A DNA stretch of 64,000 nucleotides. Origin: Mortierella sp. BCC40632. Lineage: Eukaryota; Mortierellomycota; Mortierellomycetes; Mortierellales; Mortierellaceae. The notes below the pieces were generated by a model, which saw only the letters and a list, made by a program, of their open reading frames with translations, was not told the DNA's origin and did no database searches. Shown here piece by piece: positions 24,701 to 35,859 of this stretch. The stretch spans positions 546,501 to 610,500 of the forward strand of contig WAEK01000021.1 in assembly GCA_011634665.1 (NCBI GenBank), written 5' to 3'. Positions within the stretch are counted from its first letter, which is position 1, and the number at the start of each line of letters is the position of its first letter. Made by a program: the position numbers and the translations under genes.

Positions 24701-25151
24701 GAGTATGTGGTAAGCGTTACTGTGTCTTGACTACGTAGCCTCTGGCCCTGCGCGTGCTAGGTGTGCTATGCGCTCAACGCTGCCTTACCGGAGGACATGG
24801 CTCGGAATGCTTTGGAGATATACAGTAGTTGCTAAAAGTCAAAAAGTTAAGTTTGCTTCGAGTCAGTTTGGGCCCAAAAGATCTTCTCATCCATCCTCAT
24901 AACAAGAGACGTGGGAAGAGTGAGTATCCTACCCAGCAGGGCAGCTCCAGGCGGGTGTCTGGACATATTGGCATTTCGGTTGCCCTGGCTAGAAAACATT
25001 GTAACGAAATCTAAAAGTCAGCAGCCGTGTTTGATAGGAAGCAAGATACCTTCCCTGACCAGTTGAGAGATTTGCTTACTGGAATGCCAGGAGCATCGAC
25101 TAGTTTGAGCATAGCATAGTACTCAACAGGATCCGCGGGTAAGTTTGCCAT
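21718..25151 (-). CDS. ABCG-family half transporter with Cys-rich N-terminal domain (Adp1 / plant ABCG24-like)
   Basis: ATP-driven membrane transporter, substrate unknown. Exons complement(25080..25151), (24933..24988), (24789..24831), (24551..24682), (21718..24453); 1012 aa, all introns GT-AG with consistent phases. Residues ~25-115 carry repeated Cys motifs (SCPAGNYC, PCPPGFYCPAN, CCPGYYCSKD, QYCPAGS) as in the extracytoplasmic region of yeast Adp1 and plant ABCG24/28. One TM segment follows (FGLIIFVILFIVAISVVFWI). The ATPase has Walker A GPSGSGKTT, signature ISGGQRKRVNIGMEL, Walker B ILFLDEPTSGLDSS and H-loop AAVIHSPS. A Ser/Pro-rich linker leads to the C-terminal membrane domain (NRQFLYDQLLHLGCGLFI, YLAKVIADIPRIVLAGIM, last TM before KLRNRNKQK). 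Odd point: no obvious signal peptide precedes the Cys-rich part; an in-frame stop lies upstream of the chosen ATG. Confidence 0.92.
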
Positions 25152-25490
25152 GGCTGAACGTTGGACAGTGGATTAAATTCCAGGCAAGGAGGTGCGACAG
25201 TGGTCCAGCTGGACAAGAGTCGAATGAAGGACGGAAATGAGCGCGGACTCTTGGAGACCGCTGAGAAGATTGTCGAGTCGATGCTGAGTGAATGTGAATT
25301 GAATTACTGCAGATGTCGATGAGAAAGAAAGAAGAAAAAAAAATAATGCTTGGATGAGGCAGGATGGCAGACAGAGTGATGAGTAGGATGGCGGAGAGAA
25401 GGTAGAAAAGCGAGCAAGCGAGCGAGGCAGACGAGAGAAAAAGTTAAAGGCACGAGCAGTCGAGCCTGATTCGTAGCGGTATGCTTGTCC

Positions 25491-25497
25491 TTATATA
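25491..25497 (-). promoter_or_regulatory. Possible TATA box of the ABCG transporter gene
   Basis: The minus strand reads TATATAA about 340 nt upstream of the transporter ATG. Distance and sequence are compatible with a TATA element and a longish 5' leader; no other evidence. Confidence 0.3.
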
Positions 25498-26268
25498 GAC
25501 AATTGCTCCTCAAGTTGCAACTGCCGACGGTCGATGGTTAAATGAGAGCCGACCATGTATTCGTGATGTGTACAGTGTACTTGGCATGCGCTCTTATTTC
25601 CCATTGCCCCAACTACCTTCGCCCGAGCTCATTAAGGCTGCCCGTCTGCTCTCTGTCTCCTCTCGGGCCAACTGGATCCCGCCTGACGCCTTTGCTTAAC
25701 TCCCTAGAGTCTATCAAGAACTAGTCTGTCTGCCGTCCCGAAAGACGCCAAGAGTGATCAGCGACCCTGTAAAGCGGGCGGATCAAAACATCCCACGATC
25801 CTACCTTTCTTAGATACAGGGATAGGAGGGCATTGCGTGTGTACCCGATTGCCATGTTTGCACAGCGTCCATATTAGGTTGGACTGGGTAAGTTGCGATT
25901 GCGTCGTACTGTTCTGTCCGTCAATTGCTACCCAAGGCGCTCAGACAATTTCACATGCCAACGGTCGGAAGACGGGGTCCGCTTTTGCCAAGCAGTACCA
26001 CGTTTGGATCGCGCGGCAAGGCCAAAGTTGGATCTGTTGCCATGTGTCTATGACGGAGTGTACGCTCAGATAGACGGCCTTGTTTACAGACGAGGACTTG
26101 GCCATGACACAAGGCACGGGCATGGGCCAAGTGTTGACAACCTGATCAGGACGGACGACGTTGATTGGGCTCCTGTTGTGTGGCATGGTGTGAAGACTGG
26201 GGTCCAGTAATCTTTTGTCCCTGAACCCTGTGCTTTGCTCTTCTTATAAATTCCAGTCAACATTTGCA

Positions 26269-26318
26269 GACGCTTCCCTAACCTACTACTCCTCGACGCT
26301 TCCCTAGCCTACTACTCC
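26269..26318. repeat. Two-copy tandem repeat, ~25-bp unit
   Basis: The unit GACGCTTCCCTAACCTACTA followed by CTCCT occurs twice in a row with one A/G difference and a slightly different end. Confidence 0.8.
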
Positions 26319-26557
26319 CCTTTCTTTTTCTGTCCTAACCGCCTGACTACAGAATTAGGGGGAAGGTCATGCCCCAATATTGCTTTCTAGCTTGCCCATA
26401 TGTACACCATCTCCTTGTATCTATCCGCAAACCCCAAGCTGCGAAACATGACTACAGGCAGTCGTCGATACGCGTATTCAGCTGCATCGTCGGCCGAAGA
26501 ATTATAGCTCAGTTCCTAATCTTTTCACCAGGGACAGACAGACAGAGGCAGAGACAG

Positions 26558-26597
<40 letters not shown>

Positions 26598-27294
26598 CCA
26601 ACAAGCTATAGGCTGACCCTGAAAGACGCTTAGTTCCCCTCAAGCTACTTTGACGGAGATTTTACATTGCGCCTGAGCATCGTTTCTTCCCCCTTTCCTT
26701 AATCCTCGATACTGGAGCCCGCTCTCATTACTCCGCCTCGCTTCGCTCAGCCCTAAACCCAAGCCGAACCGAGGAAAGACGTACCCTACTTTCGAAGCGA
26801 GTCTGGATACTCCAGCCGAATAGGAAGGATTGGGGCTGTCTTGGCAGCTTTCCTTCTAGTCGAATAGTTCTAGCATGTAGACCATGAGCAGCCTAGGATG
26901 CACTGACGCGTCGCTTTTTTTACCTCTCCTTACCCCAAAAAAAAAAACACACTTCAGGGGCATGGCTCTCGGGGCTCTTTTCCCTCCTCGCTAGATTTCT
27001 CCACCGAGGGGCCGGTGCATGGCTCCCATGACAGTCAGCTGTCCATCCAGCCAACCTTTGCCGTGCAGAGCAAATTCTAGCGCTTTTAGACCCTCTATTT
27101 GTCTATTTGTCGAGGCATTCTTGTTCCTGAGTTGTGAATCGTGCCATTCAAGGTGGTTTCATGACTTGGTTTTAGTCTTCCTTGAGGTCCAAATCCCAAA
27201 TCCAGAGAGTGTGCGCGATTTTTTCTGGATTCAGAGGTGGTCCAAGAAGGAGAGGTGTGTGGGGAGGAGGGGGGGGGGCAGTAAGGGAGAGATG

Positions 27295-27296
<2 letters not shown>

Positions 27297-27335
<39 letters not shown>
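27297..27335. repeat. (GA)n microsatellite
   Basis: Nearly 40 nt of uninterrupted GA dinucleotides about 330 bp upstream of the polo kinase start. Confidence 0.95.
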
Positions 27336-27346
<11 letters not shown>

Positions 27347-27659
27347 GAGGATAGCGAGAAAGAGAGGATAGCGAGAAGAAAGAGAGAGAAAGGGAGAGAG
27401 AATATGTACAAATGGATGGAGCCTGGAGATTCTGGACCAGGCACGGCACCCAGAGAAAAAAAAAAAAAGAGCGTGACGGCGTCTTTTTTTTTTCTTGCTC
27501 GAAGGGCTGCCCTTGTTGCCTAGTAGTAACCATCGCCATCTGGGCATCTGTCATTCCTCTCACTCCTCTTTCGTTGCCAGTGGCCCCTTCTAAGATCGTG
27601 TGATTCCGTTTGGCTGGTGTCCGCAGGCTGTGTCCATCCTCAGTCCATCGAGCCCGTTC

Positions 27660-30600
27660 ATGTCACACACCTCGCCGTCAACAGAGCCCCGACGACCGCA
27701 GGCTCAACACCCATCAGAGCTAGCACAGGATCGCGCCTCGGGATCTGGATCCACCACTAGACGCCACCAGTCACCCACTGTATCTGCCCTGTCCTCACCT
27801 AAAACAGGCGCTACCACCGTTTCAACAACCCTTGTTCCTACGACATCATCTCGAATGGCAATCCCTGCGCCAGTAGGCGGCATGTCAAGGCCGCGTGCAG
27901 GTCACTCTCCATCTACTTCACCCTCTGGCCCAGCGATGGGATCTCCGGGAGCATCGGCTACTGCAGGGCGAAGACTCCAGTACCAGCTGCCGCTTTCAAA
28001 TCGTCTCGATGGTCAACATCATCTATCTTCACCCTCGTCTCAACAATCACAACAATTGCCACGTTCAACCAACTCTCCATTCGCCTCAGCACCACATCAA
28101 CATCAGGGTAACAACCCCAATATACCAGCGATTCCGAGAGCAGACATGAACAGGCCTACCCTGACCATGTCGGCTCAGAGCCAGCCCAGGTTGCAGCAGC
28201 AGCAATTGGCAAGGGTTCGTCATGAAGCTTACTCATCAGCATACACCAATGCCACGCCAGTGGGCAATGTTGCTGCTTCCACCACAGGCGCCGTGACTAC
28301 AATAACAGCGACAACGATGCAGACTGGTGTTACCGCGACCAATACCCAAACCGGAAACCGACAAAGAACTCAGAAGAAAGATAAAGCTCCTAGGATCGCA
28401 CCTCCAAGCGTCATCACCGACCACAATTCCATGATAACCTATACCCGTGGCCAGTCCCTTGGAGAGGTAGAGTGCAGAGTTGTCGACTATTGGCCCATAT
28501 ACAAACGTCAACATACTCTTCTCTGTTATTGATACCGAGCAATTGGTTCCTACATTGATACTATAAAATAGGGTGGATTCGCAAGCTGCTACAAGGTCAT
28601 TGACCCCAGTGGTCGTGGCTATGCGGTCAAAGTAATTCAAAAGGCCGATTTGCAGTCATTCAAGACTAAACAAAAGGTAATAGCCAATCGTTTTTTCTTT
28701 CTCTTTCTCTTTCTACAATATTTCTATGAAGCAAGGAAATGGACCATCTATTTGGCCCCCATGAGCGACTATATTCACTAAGGAGCAATGCTCATTTTTT
28801 TCTTTATAATAACAATAATTATGGATCAATTGTAGCTCTTTACTGAAATCAAAATTCATCAAGGCATGGTGAATGACAATATTGTCAAGTATTACAATTG
28901 TTTCGAGGACGAGGAGCTTGTGTATCTTGTTCTGGAATTGTGTGCAAACAAGGTCAGTCTCTTTAGTGGATGAATTGACCCAGTTGAGGTTGTTTTACTT
29001 CCGGGAACCAAGATAAAGGATCTCAGGCGTTACTAACCGTTAAAAAACATTGTCTATGACCATAATACATATAGACTTTGATGGAGCTTATCCGAGCTCG
29101 AAAACGACTCACCGAGCCAGAAGTCCGTTTCTACATGAAAGAGATTGTTTCTGGATGCGCCTATATGCATAAGCAACAGGTTGTTCACCGTGATTTGAAG
29201 CTTGGTAACATCTTTTTGACTGAGGATCTTCATGTCCGGATCGGTGACTTTGGACTTGCAGCTGTGATTCAGGATGGAGAACGCAAAAAGTATGTCAGAA
29301 GTGGTCTGCATCTTAGTTGAATTATACCAGTAGAACTGCGGTGTTTTATATGCGCAGTAGAGTGTAAGAAAAGTGAAGTGACCTCCGACTTATCATCTTT
29401 TGGCTTTCTTCCTTGGTTAGAACGGTATGCGGAACGCCCAATTATATCGCGCCGGAGATTCTATTCGATACAGCCAACGGGCATAGTTACGAGGTCGATC
29501 TCTGGTCCATTGGTGTCATTATGTAAGGATAGGCTGCTAGATGTTTCGGTAGCCTTTCATACCCATTCAACTCTGTCTCTCCTAGATTATACTCACGCCT
29601 AACCGTTTCTTCACCTCGACCATCACTCTAGGTATACTCTTTTGATTGGAAAGCCTCCATTTCAAACAAGTGATGTTAAAGCCATTTACAAGTACGAGTC
29701 TAAATTTTAAATCGACTGCCTTAGTCCTCATATCCCAATCCGTCATTTAATCATCTTTTACTCTTTCTTTCTTTAATAGGAAAATTCGCGACAACAACTA
29801 TGTATTCCCTGACGAAGTACCACTCTCAGAGGAGGCAAAGGGCCTTGTTAGGGCCTTTTTGGACCCGACTCCAAGTATGATAGCAGGCTGTGACTATTTA
29901 GAGATTAGTATGGTCGAGTTATGTATTGTCATATTCGGTCAACCTCTCAACTAACTTTGCTGTTTTTAAAATATTTTCTTTACACTATAGCGTCGCGTCC
30001 ATCGGTTGCGGACGTAATTAAACATCCGTTCTTCACATCAGGATACTGCCCTGAAAAATTGAGTAAGAGCATGCTTACAAGAGCACCCAACTTTCAAGTT
30101 CAGGAAGAGCAGTTCAGGGCAGTACTTGACGGAATCAATGAACAACCTAATGCAGCACAAAGCTCTGTCGAGGCATCGTCGAGCGCAGGAAGTGGTGGCA
30201 CCCCCGCAGCAGAGGGTCAGTCGGACAACACAAAACCAGAAGGTTACGGTGAGGGCAAACTGCCTCAGCAGGCGCGCCAACAATTGCATTACGACCAAAC
30301 CTCGTTTGGCGAGGCTCCTCCAACTGTACGCACGCGCAAGTCGCCAGATGCTGTTGCCAGTAACCGTGAAACTCATCCTGCAGAGGAGCAATTGACAAGT
30401 GGGCCAAGGAAACGGCTCTACCGGAGTATTAAGCCAACTAGTCAAGGAACATCAGCTTCAAGGATAGGAACCTCACCATCGGCACCTACTACCCCAGCAA
30501 GTCCCCACTTTCAATTCGGAGAGCAGGTCAAGATGGAGTTTATAGATGGCAGCAATGTTGTGACAGAAATCCGGACAGTTAATGTGGCTCGAAGTGAAAT

Positions 30601-33600
30601 GCAAGGCTCAAGTCGTCTCCAACGTGGGCAGTCGCAGCCATACCAGCCTATGAACAATACGACATCGTCTATCATTGGCAACAGTGCTTCCACCTTGAAT
30701 CGGTATCAAACAAGCCAGTACGAAGTGCCTCAGGACCGCGGAGTGTCTCTTCACTCTAGGACCATGTTTCAGACTCAACAGGCACATTTATCCGGCATTG
30801 GCGGTAGTCCACTTGGCATAGGACAAGGGAGATTGTCTGCACGCCCACGACAGGAATCTAGCATGACTGCATCTGTTCCAGCGCTTCCCGTTACGCTGTC
30901 ATCCAGACTCCCTATTCCGAGGTCGCGTGCTAGTAACCAAACACTCAGTGGATCTTCTCCGCAACCAGGTCGAACTTCAACTAGTGCCGATGTGACTGCC
31001 TCAACGCCTGTACGAGGCAGCTTTCCATCATCACAACCTTCCCCTTCACCAAAACTACCAAACGGAGCTTCAGCAAACGGCTCGACGCTGGATCTTTCCG
31101 CTCTTCAAGGGCCTGCCTCTCGAACACCCCATACGCTGGGAGGCCCATCTCCTTCTGCCTTTAGCCAGGACTCGGGATCCCAGCAATATGAGGAAAAGGT
31201 GGCGAGCTCGGCTAGTGCAGCGAGTGCTCAAGGTGCATTAGGGGCCTCACCCTCGTCGGAAAGTGATGGAAAACGAAAAGCTCGACCTTATTCGCTCCTA
31301 CAAGACCCAACCACTATTAGGAAGACAAGCGACCAATATGCCATGGAGCTTGATGTCTCAATGGATCAGGATGTGAACATGGACAGTAACTACAGTCAAG
31401 CCATATCGGCACCCTTGGTCGCTCCTCACTCTCGACCACAGCTCCAAGATGTTCAATCCAAAGACGGATCAGACTTTGCTATGCCGCCTGAATCACCACG
31501 AAAGATAATAAGAACAGCTGCCTCGCCATCAACGACGGGCAGTCTGCAGTCCCATCAGGGGTTCTCTTCTGCGCCTACATCCGATCAGGCCTCGCCCACC
31601 CAGCTGTCCTCACAGCGGAAGTCTTTCTTGCCATCAGCACACAATACCCCAAGCTCCTCTCTGCCACGGACTCTTCGACACCATCCTTCCCAGCCATTAC
31701 CACAGCAATCGCAACAACCTCGTTTTCACACCCTATTGCACACACCCTCATCTCCGTCGCTCCGCCAGGCCTCGAAACTCCAAAAAATAGCAAGTTTACA
31801 CCAGCAACCAGGGACAGATTCCAACTTCAATGAACCCATGGACTTGACTCCAAGTCATCGCGACCAGCTCTTGAATAGCGGCCAATCACAGAGTAACCGC
31901 GATATATCACCCTTCTTGTTGACTGATCGACCATCTGTGAATCCACCAATCGGCGGTATGGCTACATCAGAGCCGGACGACGTCCAAATGATGAGCATTA
32001 GCACCGACAATGCACACTCTCATGGTCTTAACTTACCCATAAAAATGGAGGAAGCTGAGAGCAGGCCTGGAGGAAATGTAGACTCTCAACAGCCATCGAG
32101 GCCACTTCAACTTCGACGACAAAAGACTTTACAGCAAAAGAATCTCCGGATCTCATCTATCCGTGATGGCATGTCTCACGCAGTACAGACCTCATCGCCG
32201 ACTTTTATCAAAAACTCAAATCCCTCCTTACAGCCTTTGTCCTCGTCAACACTGGAGCATGAGGGCAATCAGGGCACTCCACAGCAACATTCCACAGATC
32301 TAAAAACAGGAGAAATTTCCAACATTCCTTCAGCAACTGGCTTTGGACTGCGTTCTCAGCAAAACAAGCAGCAACGGGTGAACACGCTCCCGCACCGCCA
32401 GGAGCAGGATCGAATCAATGTTGTACAGCAAAGTCAATCTCCCTTCAAGCCAAGTCAGGAACATGATCAACAACAACAGGGGGCTCATCGAGCCGAAGGC
32501 GCTGATGCGGAATCTGCATCTGGCGTGTTCTCGAGTGCAAGTAATCAACAGATCAAGTATGTCAACGAGACGACGATGGCCGGCATGACATCTGGAGGCC
32601 CTTTGGATGAGCAGGATCATGTTGAGGTACCTTCCTTAAGCTGTGTGACGACTTCGTTCTCCCTCCATCATGAACCATCCCAGCGGGAGGGAAATAACAA
32701 GTATCGACCTCAGACAGCTAAACAAGTGCTCCAGTCTCCTTTACAGGCAGGGCCACCGTCGCAGGCACCGTTGCAGGCGTCATCGCAGGCATCGTCCCAG
32801 CAAAAGTCACGAGAGTTGGATCCTCTTCCTCGCTCAGAGGTGAAAACTGAACCCAATGAGGTCTCGGATCCTCTGATGAAGAGAGAAGAACAGGGCCGAG
32901 AACTTGAAACGACTGAAAATCGAAATCAAGAAGAAAATGTGATCCAGAATCAACCACTGACATCTTCTCCGTCTGGCACTTCCGAAGGGCATTATCTTGA
33001 AGTTGAGACTTATCTTGAAAAAATGCTCCAAGCGCGAAGGGAAGATACTCTTGGTGAACCTTGTCTGGCTTATGTAGATAGTCAGGGTGTCGATGCCATT
33101 TTCCCAACGCCACCTGATACCTTTGTAACAAGATGGGTTGATTATCCAAAGTATGGTATTGGTTGGTATCTGTCGAACGGTGTGATTGGTGTGCTTTGCA
33201 ATGATATGACCACCATGGCCCTTTCACCAAATGGAGAGTAAGTCTGAGAGAGAGAGAAAGAGAGAGAGAAAGAGAGAACTGGTTGCTTTTATGGCTTCCT
33301 TTTCCTGTCGAGTGGATTTCTCATCGTCTTTACTCTTGCTTCCTGTGTATTTGTCGTTTTAGGGATATTGAAATCATTGTACCTCCAAAGGATCAGTCAA
33401 AGAGGTTGGGAGCCTCTGAATTGCGTCAACCTCAGGTAGAAGGAGAAGAGCCAGAAGAATCAACTCGACCTCCAAAAGCGTTTACAAACAAACCATTGAC
33501 TCTCCAGGCGGTTGAACATGCGCAACAGGCTTCATCAGGAGACACTCCAGTCAAAAATGTTGCAGAGTCACTCCAGGATGCAAGGGAGATGATGGCCCGA

Positions 33601-35463
33601 GAGCTAAAGATGGATGTCCATGACGAAGGTGGCCAGCATCTGATGATGATTTATGACGAACGAAACAACATTGTTACGCCCTCGAGGGTTCCTGTTCGTT
33701 ATTACAGCGCCTCGCGTGACTCTACTCCTGGAAAGAGTAACCAAGGCGAGAAGGTTGATAATCCAGATCAGAAGCCGGCAATTGGTGAGGGAGTCCAGCT
33801 CATTGATTTCAAGGATCCATGGGATGATGCGTCCTATCTATCGGGCCTAGAGCGAACGTACTGCAAGAAGTTTAGCTATCCATTTAGCTTCGAAAAGAAA
33901 GTCAAGTTATTGATGCGATTCAGGCCCTATATGTTGCACAACCTTTCTGGAAGTCGACCATGGGGCTATGAGGATCATCAGTTGACGCGGGAAATGCCCT
34001 TCCTCACCGACTTTGGTCATAAGCAGCATGTCATCATGCGGCTGAGCAACGGAATGATTCAGGTAAGACCTCTTTTCTTTTCTTTTCTTTTCTCTTCATT
34101 CCTATCTCAATCATATCATTTGTAGCTTGTATTGAAACAATGGTAATTGGCTCTATAGGTGAACTTTGCAGATCATACCAAGTTGCTATTCTCCCAACGG
34201 GGTCGACTGGTTACGTTCATTGATAGTTCCACAAAACCTCGAAGAGTGACTATGACAGTCCATCAGGCACTCTCTCCCCAATTCTTTTATGATCCCAATG
34301 ATCTCCAAGATCAGCAAAGATCTATCAAATTGGAACTGCATCGTGTCACGAGCTATTACCCAGCGAATCGAAAGCAACAACACCGCCGGGTCTGGAGTCA
34401 TCAGCCCCAGGGATCTGAACGGCAGGTGTCGGGAGGGCTCCCCATGGAGCGGCAAGGATCGAGCGATTCTTGGAGTGCAGAACAACAGGCGCGAAGTGAC
34501 TCGATTATGGACAACAGTCTTCTGGAATCTCAGAACGACTCTTTCCGGATTTACTTTGACCATGATCTTGACCACGATCTCAATATCTTTCCCCGATCTC
34601 GACTGACTGTACGGTGGGAATGGAGACAGCGATGGTTGGAGCAACAACGACTCGAGGGGTTAGAGTCGGGTGTTAATCAGGAAGTTGATCTAAATGATCA
34701 AGGCGGGATGGAATTGCAGCCCTGTGTTCCACCTGGAGAAGGCGAAGAAGGAGAAAGAACTGGAGCAGGTCCAACCGAAGAGGAGAATGCTACTCTTGTA
34801 GACCTGATTGACATCCCCAAGGGCAGTGAACGAGTATCTCTCCTTCTCATGAATTTCCGAGAGTTCCACTTTGAATTTGTACGGCGCCTTCGGTTAGCCC
34901 TCTTGTCCCTTCGAGAGCGACGCAATGATCTGGCGGAGGAAAGGATGCAAATCCGGATTATCCGAGAACAAGCGGCCCGTGATCGGGAAGAGAATCGTCA
35001 ACGAAGGATACGACGCGAATTGACGAAAGAAAGGATGCGAGAACGAGAGCGATTGTCACAGGAGAGGCAACAGCGACAGGCACAAGCACCAGAACGACAA
35101 AGGCCATTGGGGCGAGATCGCGAGCAGACACATATGGTGACAAGGTTGAAGGAACGTGGCCAAGAGATGGCTGCGACCAAGTCAGCTGTGATGATAGAGA
35201 CGGAGCACCCGGTTGGACATAAGAGGAATTCAAGAATTGAGTCGACTCGGGTCAGGACCGTGTCGATGGAAGGAGAAGGGAGTCCATCTCAAATCAAGGT
35301 AGAGGAGCCGATGCGGGTCAGGATAGAGCAACAGCACCCTATCGAGTTTGAATTCGAGTTGGATGAATCCATGTTGTCATCGCGTGATAGCTCACCCAAT
35401 GTCAGTGGGATTCAATTTGGACCTCGACTCTCTTGCTCTCCTACTGGTGAAAGTAGAAAATAG
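27660..35463 (+). CDS. CDC5: Giant polo-like kinase (Cdc5/Plk1 family)
   Basis: Mitotic Ser/Thr kinase. Exons 27660..28466, 28572..28676, 28836..28952, 29075..29289, 29421..29522, 29632..29691, 29780..29874, 29991..33237, 33363..34062, 34159..35463; 2250 aa against about 600-700 for most Plks. A ~255-residue Ser/Pro/Gln-rich N-terminus precedes the kinase domain (~258-515): [10 protein letters not shown] loop, AVKVI lysine, [14 protein letters not shown], and the Plk T-loop [18 protein letters not shown] (assembled over a splice). About 1000 low-complexity residues follow. The polo boxes are at the C-terminus: [20 protein letters not shown] then, after a ~130-residue insertion, [18 protein letters not shown] (end of PB1/linker), and PB2 [20 protein letters not shown], itself interrupted by ~170 residues before the last helix [19 protein letters not shown]. 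An Arg/Glu-rich coil and tail end the protein. Start is the first Met after a stop-containing leader. Confidence 0.93.
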
Positions 35464-35496
35464 AAAGGGTCAATTCCTTTCAGTTATGGGAACAAA

Positions 35497-35532
<36 letters not shown>

Positions 35533-35859
35533 GCAGTGGGCTTTTGTAAATAGCGAGCAAAACACACACACACACACACAGATTTGACATGAAAAATGTC
35601 TGAAAGTTGGCAGGTTTAATAGAGTAAAAAAAAGAAAGAAAGAAAAAAGAAAGAGTAATAGCTATGCAATGCGGTTGGTCAACAATACGTAAGGAAGGAA
35701 GGGGAGGAGGAGGGGGGATCGAGTGTACAAAAAGAAAAAGAGACAAGAGGGCGATCTGGAGCTTGTAGAGCGACTACTAATTCTACACAAGAATACAAAA
35801 AAAAAAAAAAAGAGAGAGAGAGAGAGAGAAAGAGAGAAGATAGATTAAAAGAGACTATC
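35464..35859. other. Convergent 3'-3' spacer with homopolymer tracts
   Basis: Between polo kinase and NOP56 ends. Contains an A33 tract (35498-35530), a short CA run (35563-35580), GAAA-like repeats (about 35627-35655) and a GA run near 35812-35838. No coding sequence. Confidence 0.65.

Larger units (their letters stand above)
25152..27659. other. Divergent intergenic region between ABCG transporter and polo kinase
   Basis: Shared 5' region of 2.5 kb. It holds (GA)n runs near 26561-26594 and 27297-27335, a two-copy tandem repeat at 26269-26318 and A/T homopolymers. Open frames (e.g. + 25893-26210) show no known domain. Nothing else supported. Confidence 0.55.

Noticed and set aside
27600..27659. 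Upstream extension of polo kinase exon 1
   Set aside because: It would begin with GTG; the first ATG in frame is at 27660.
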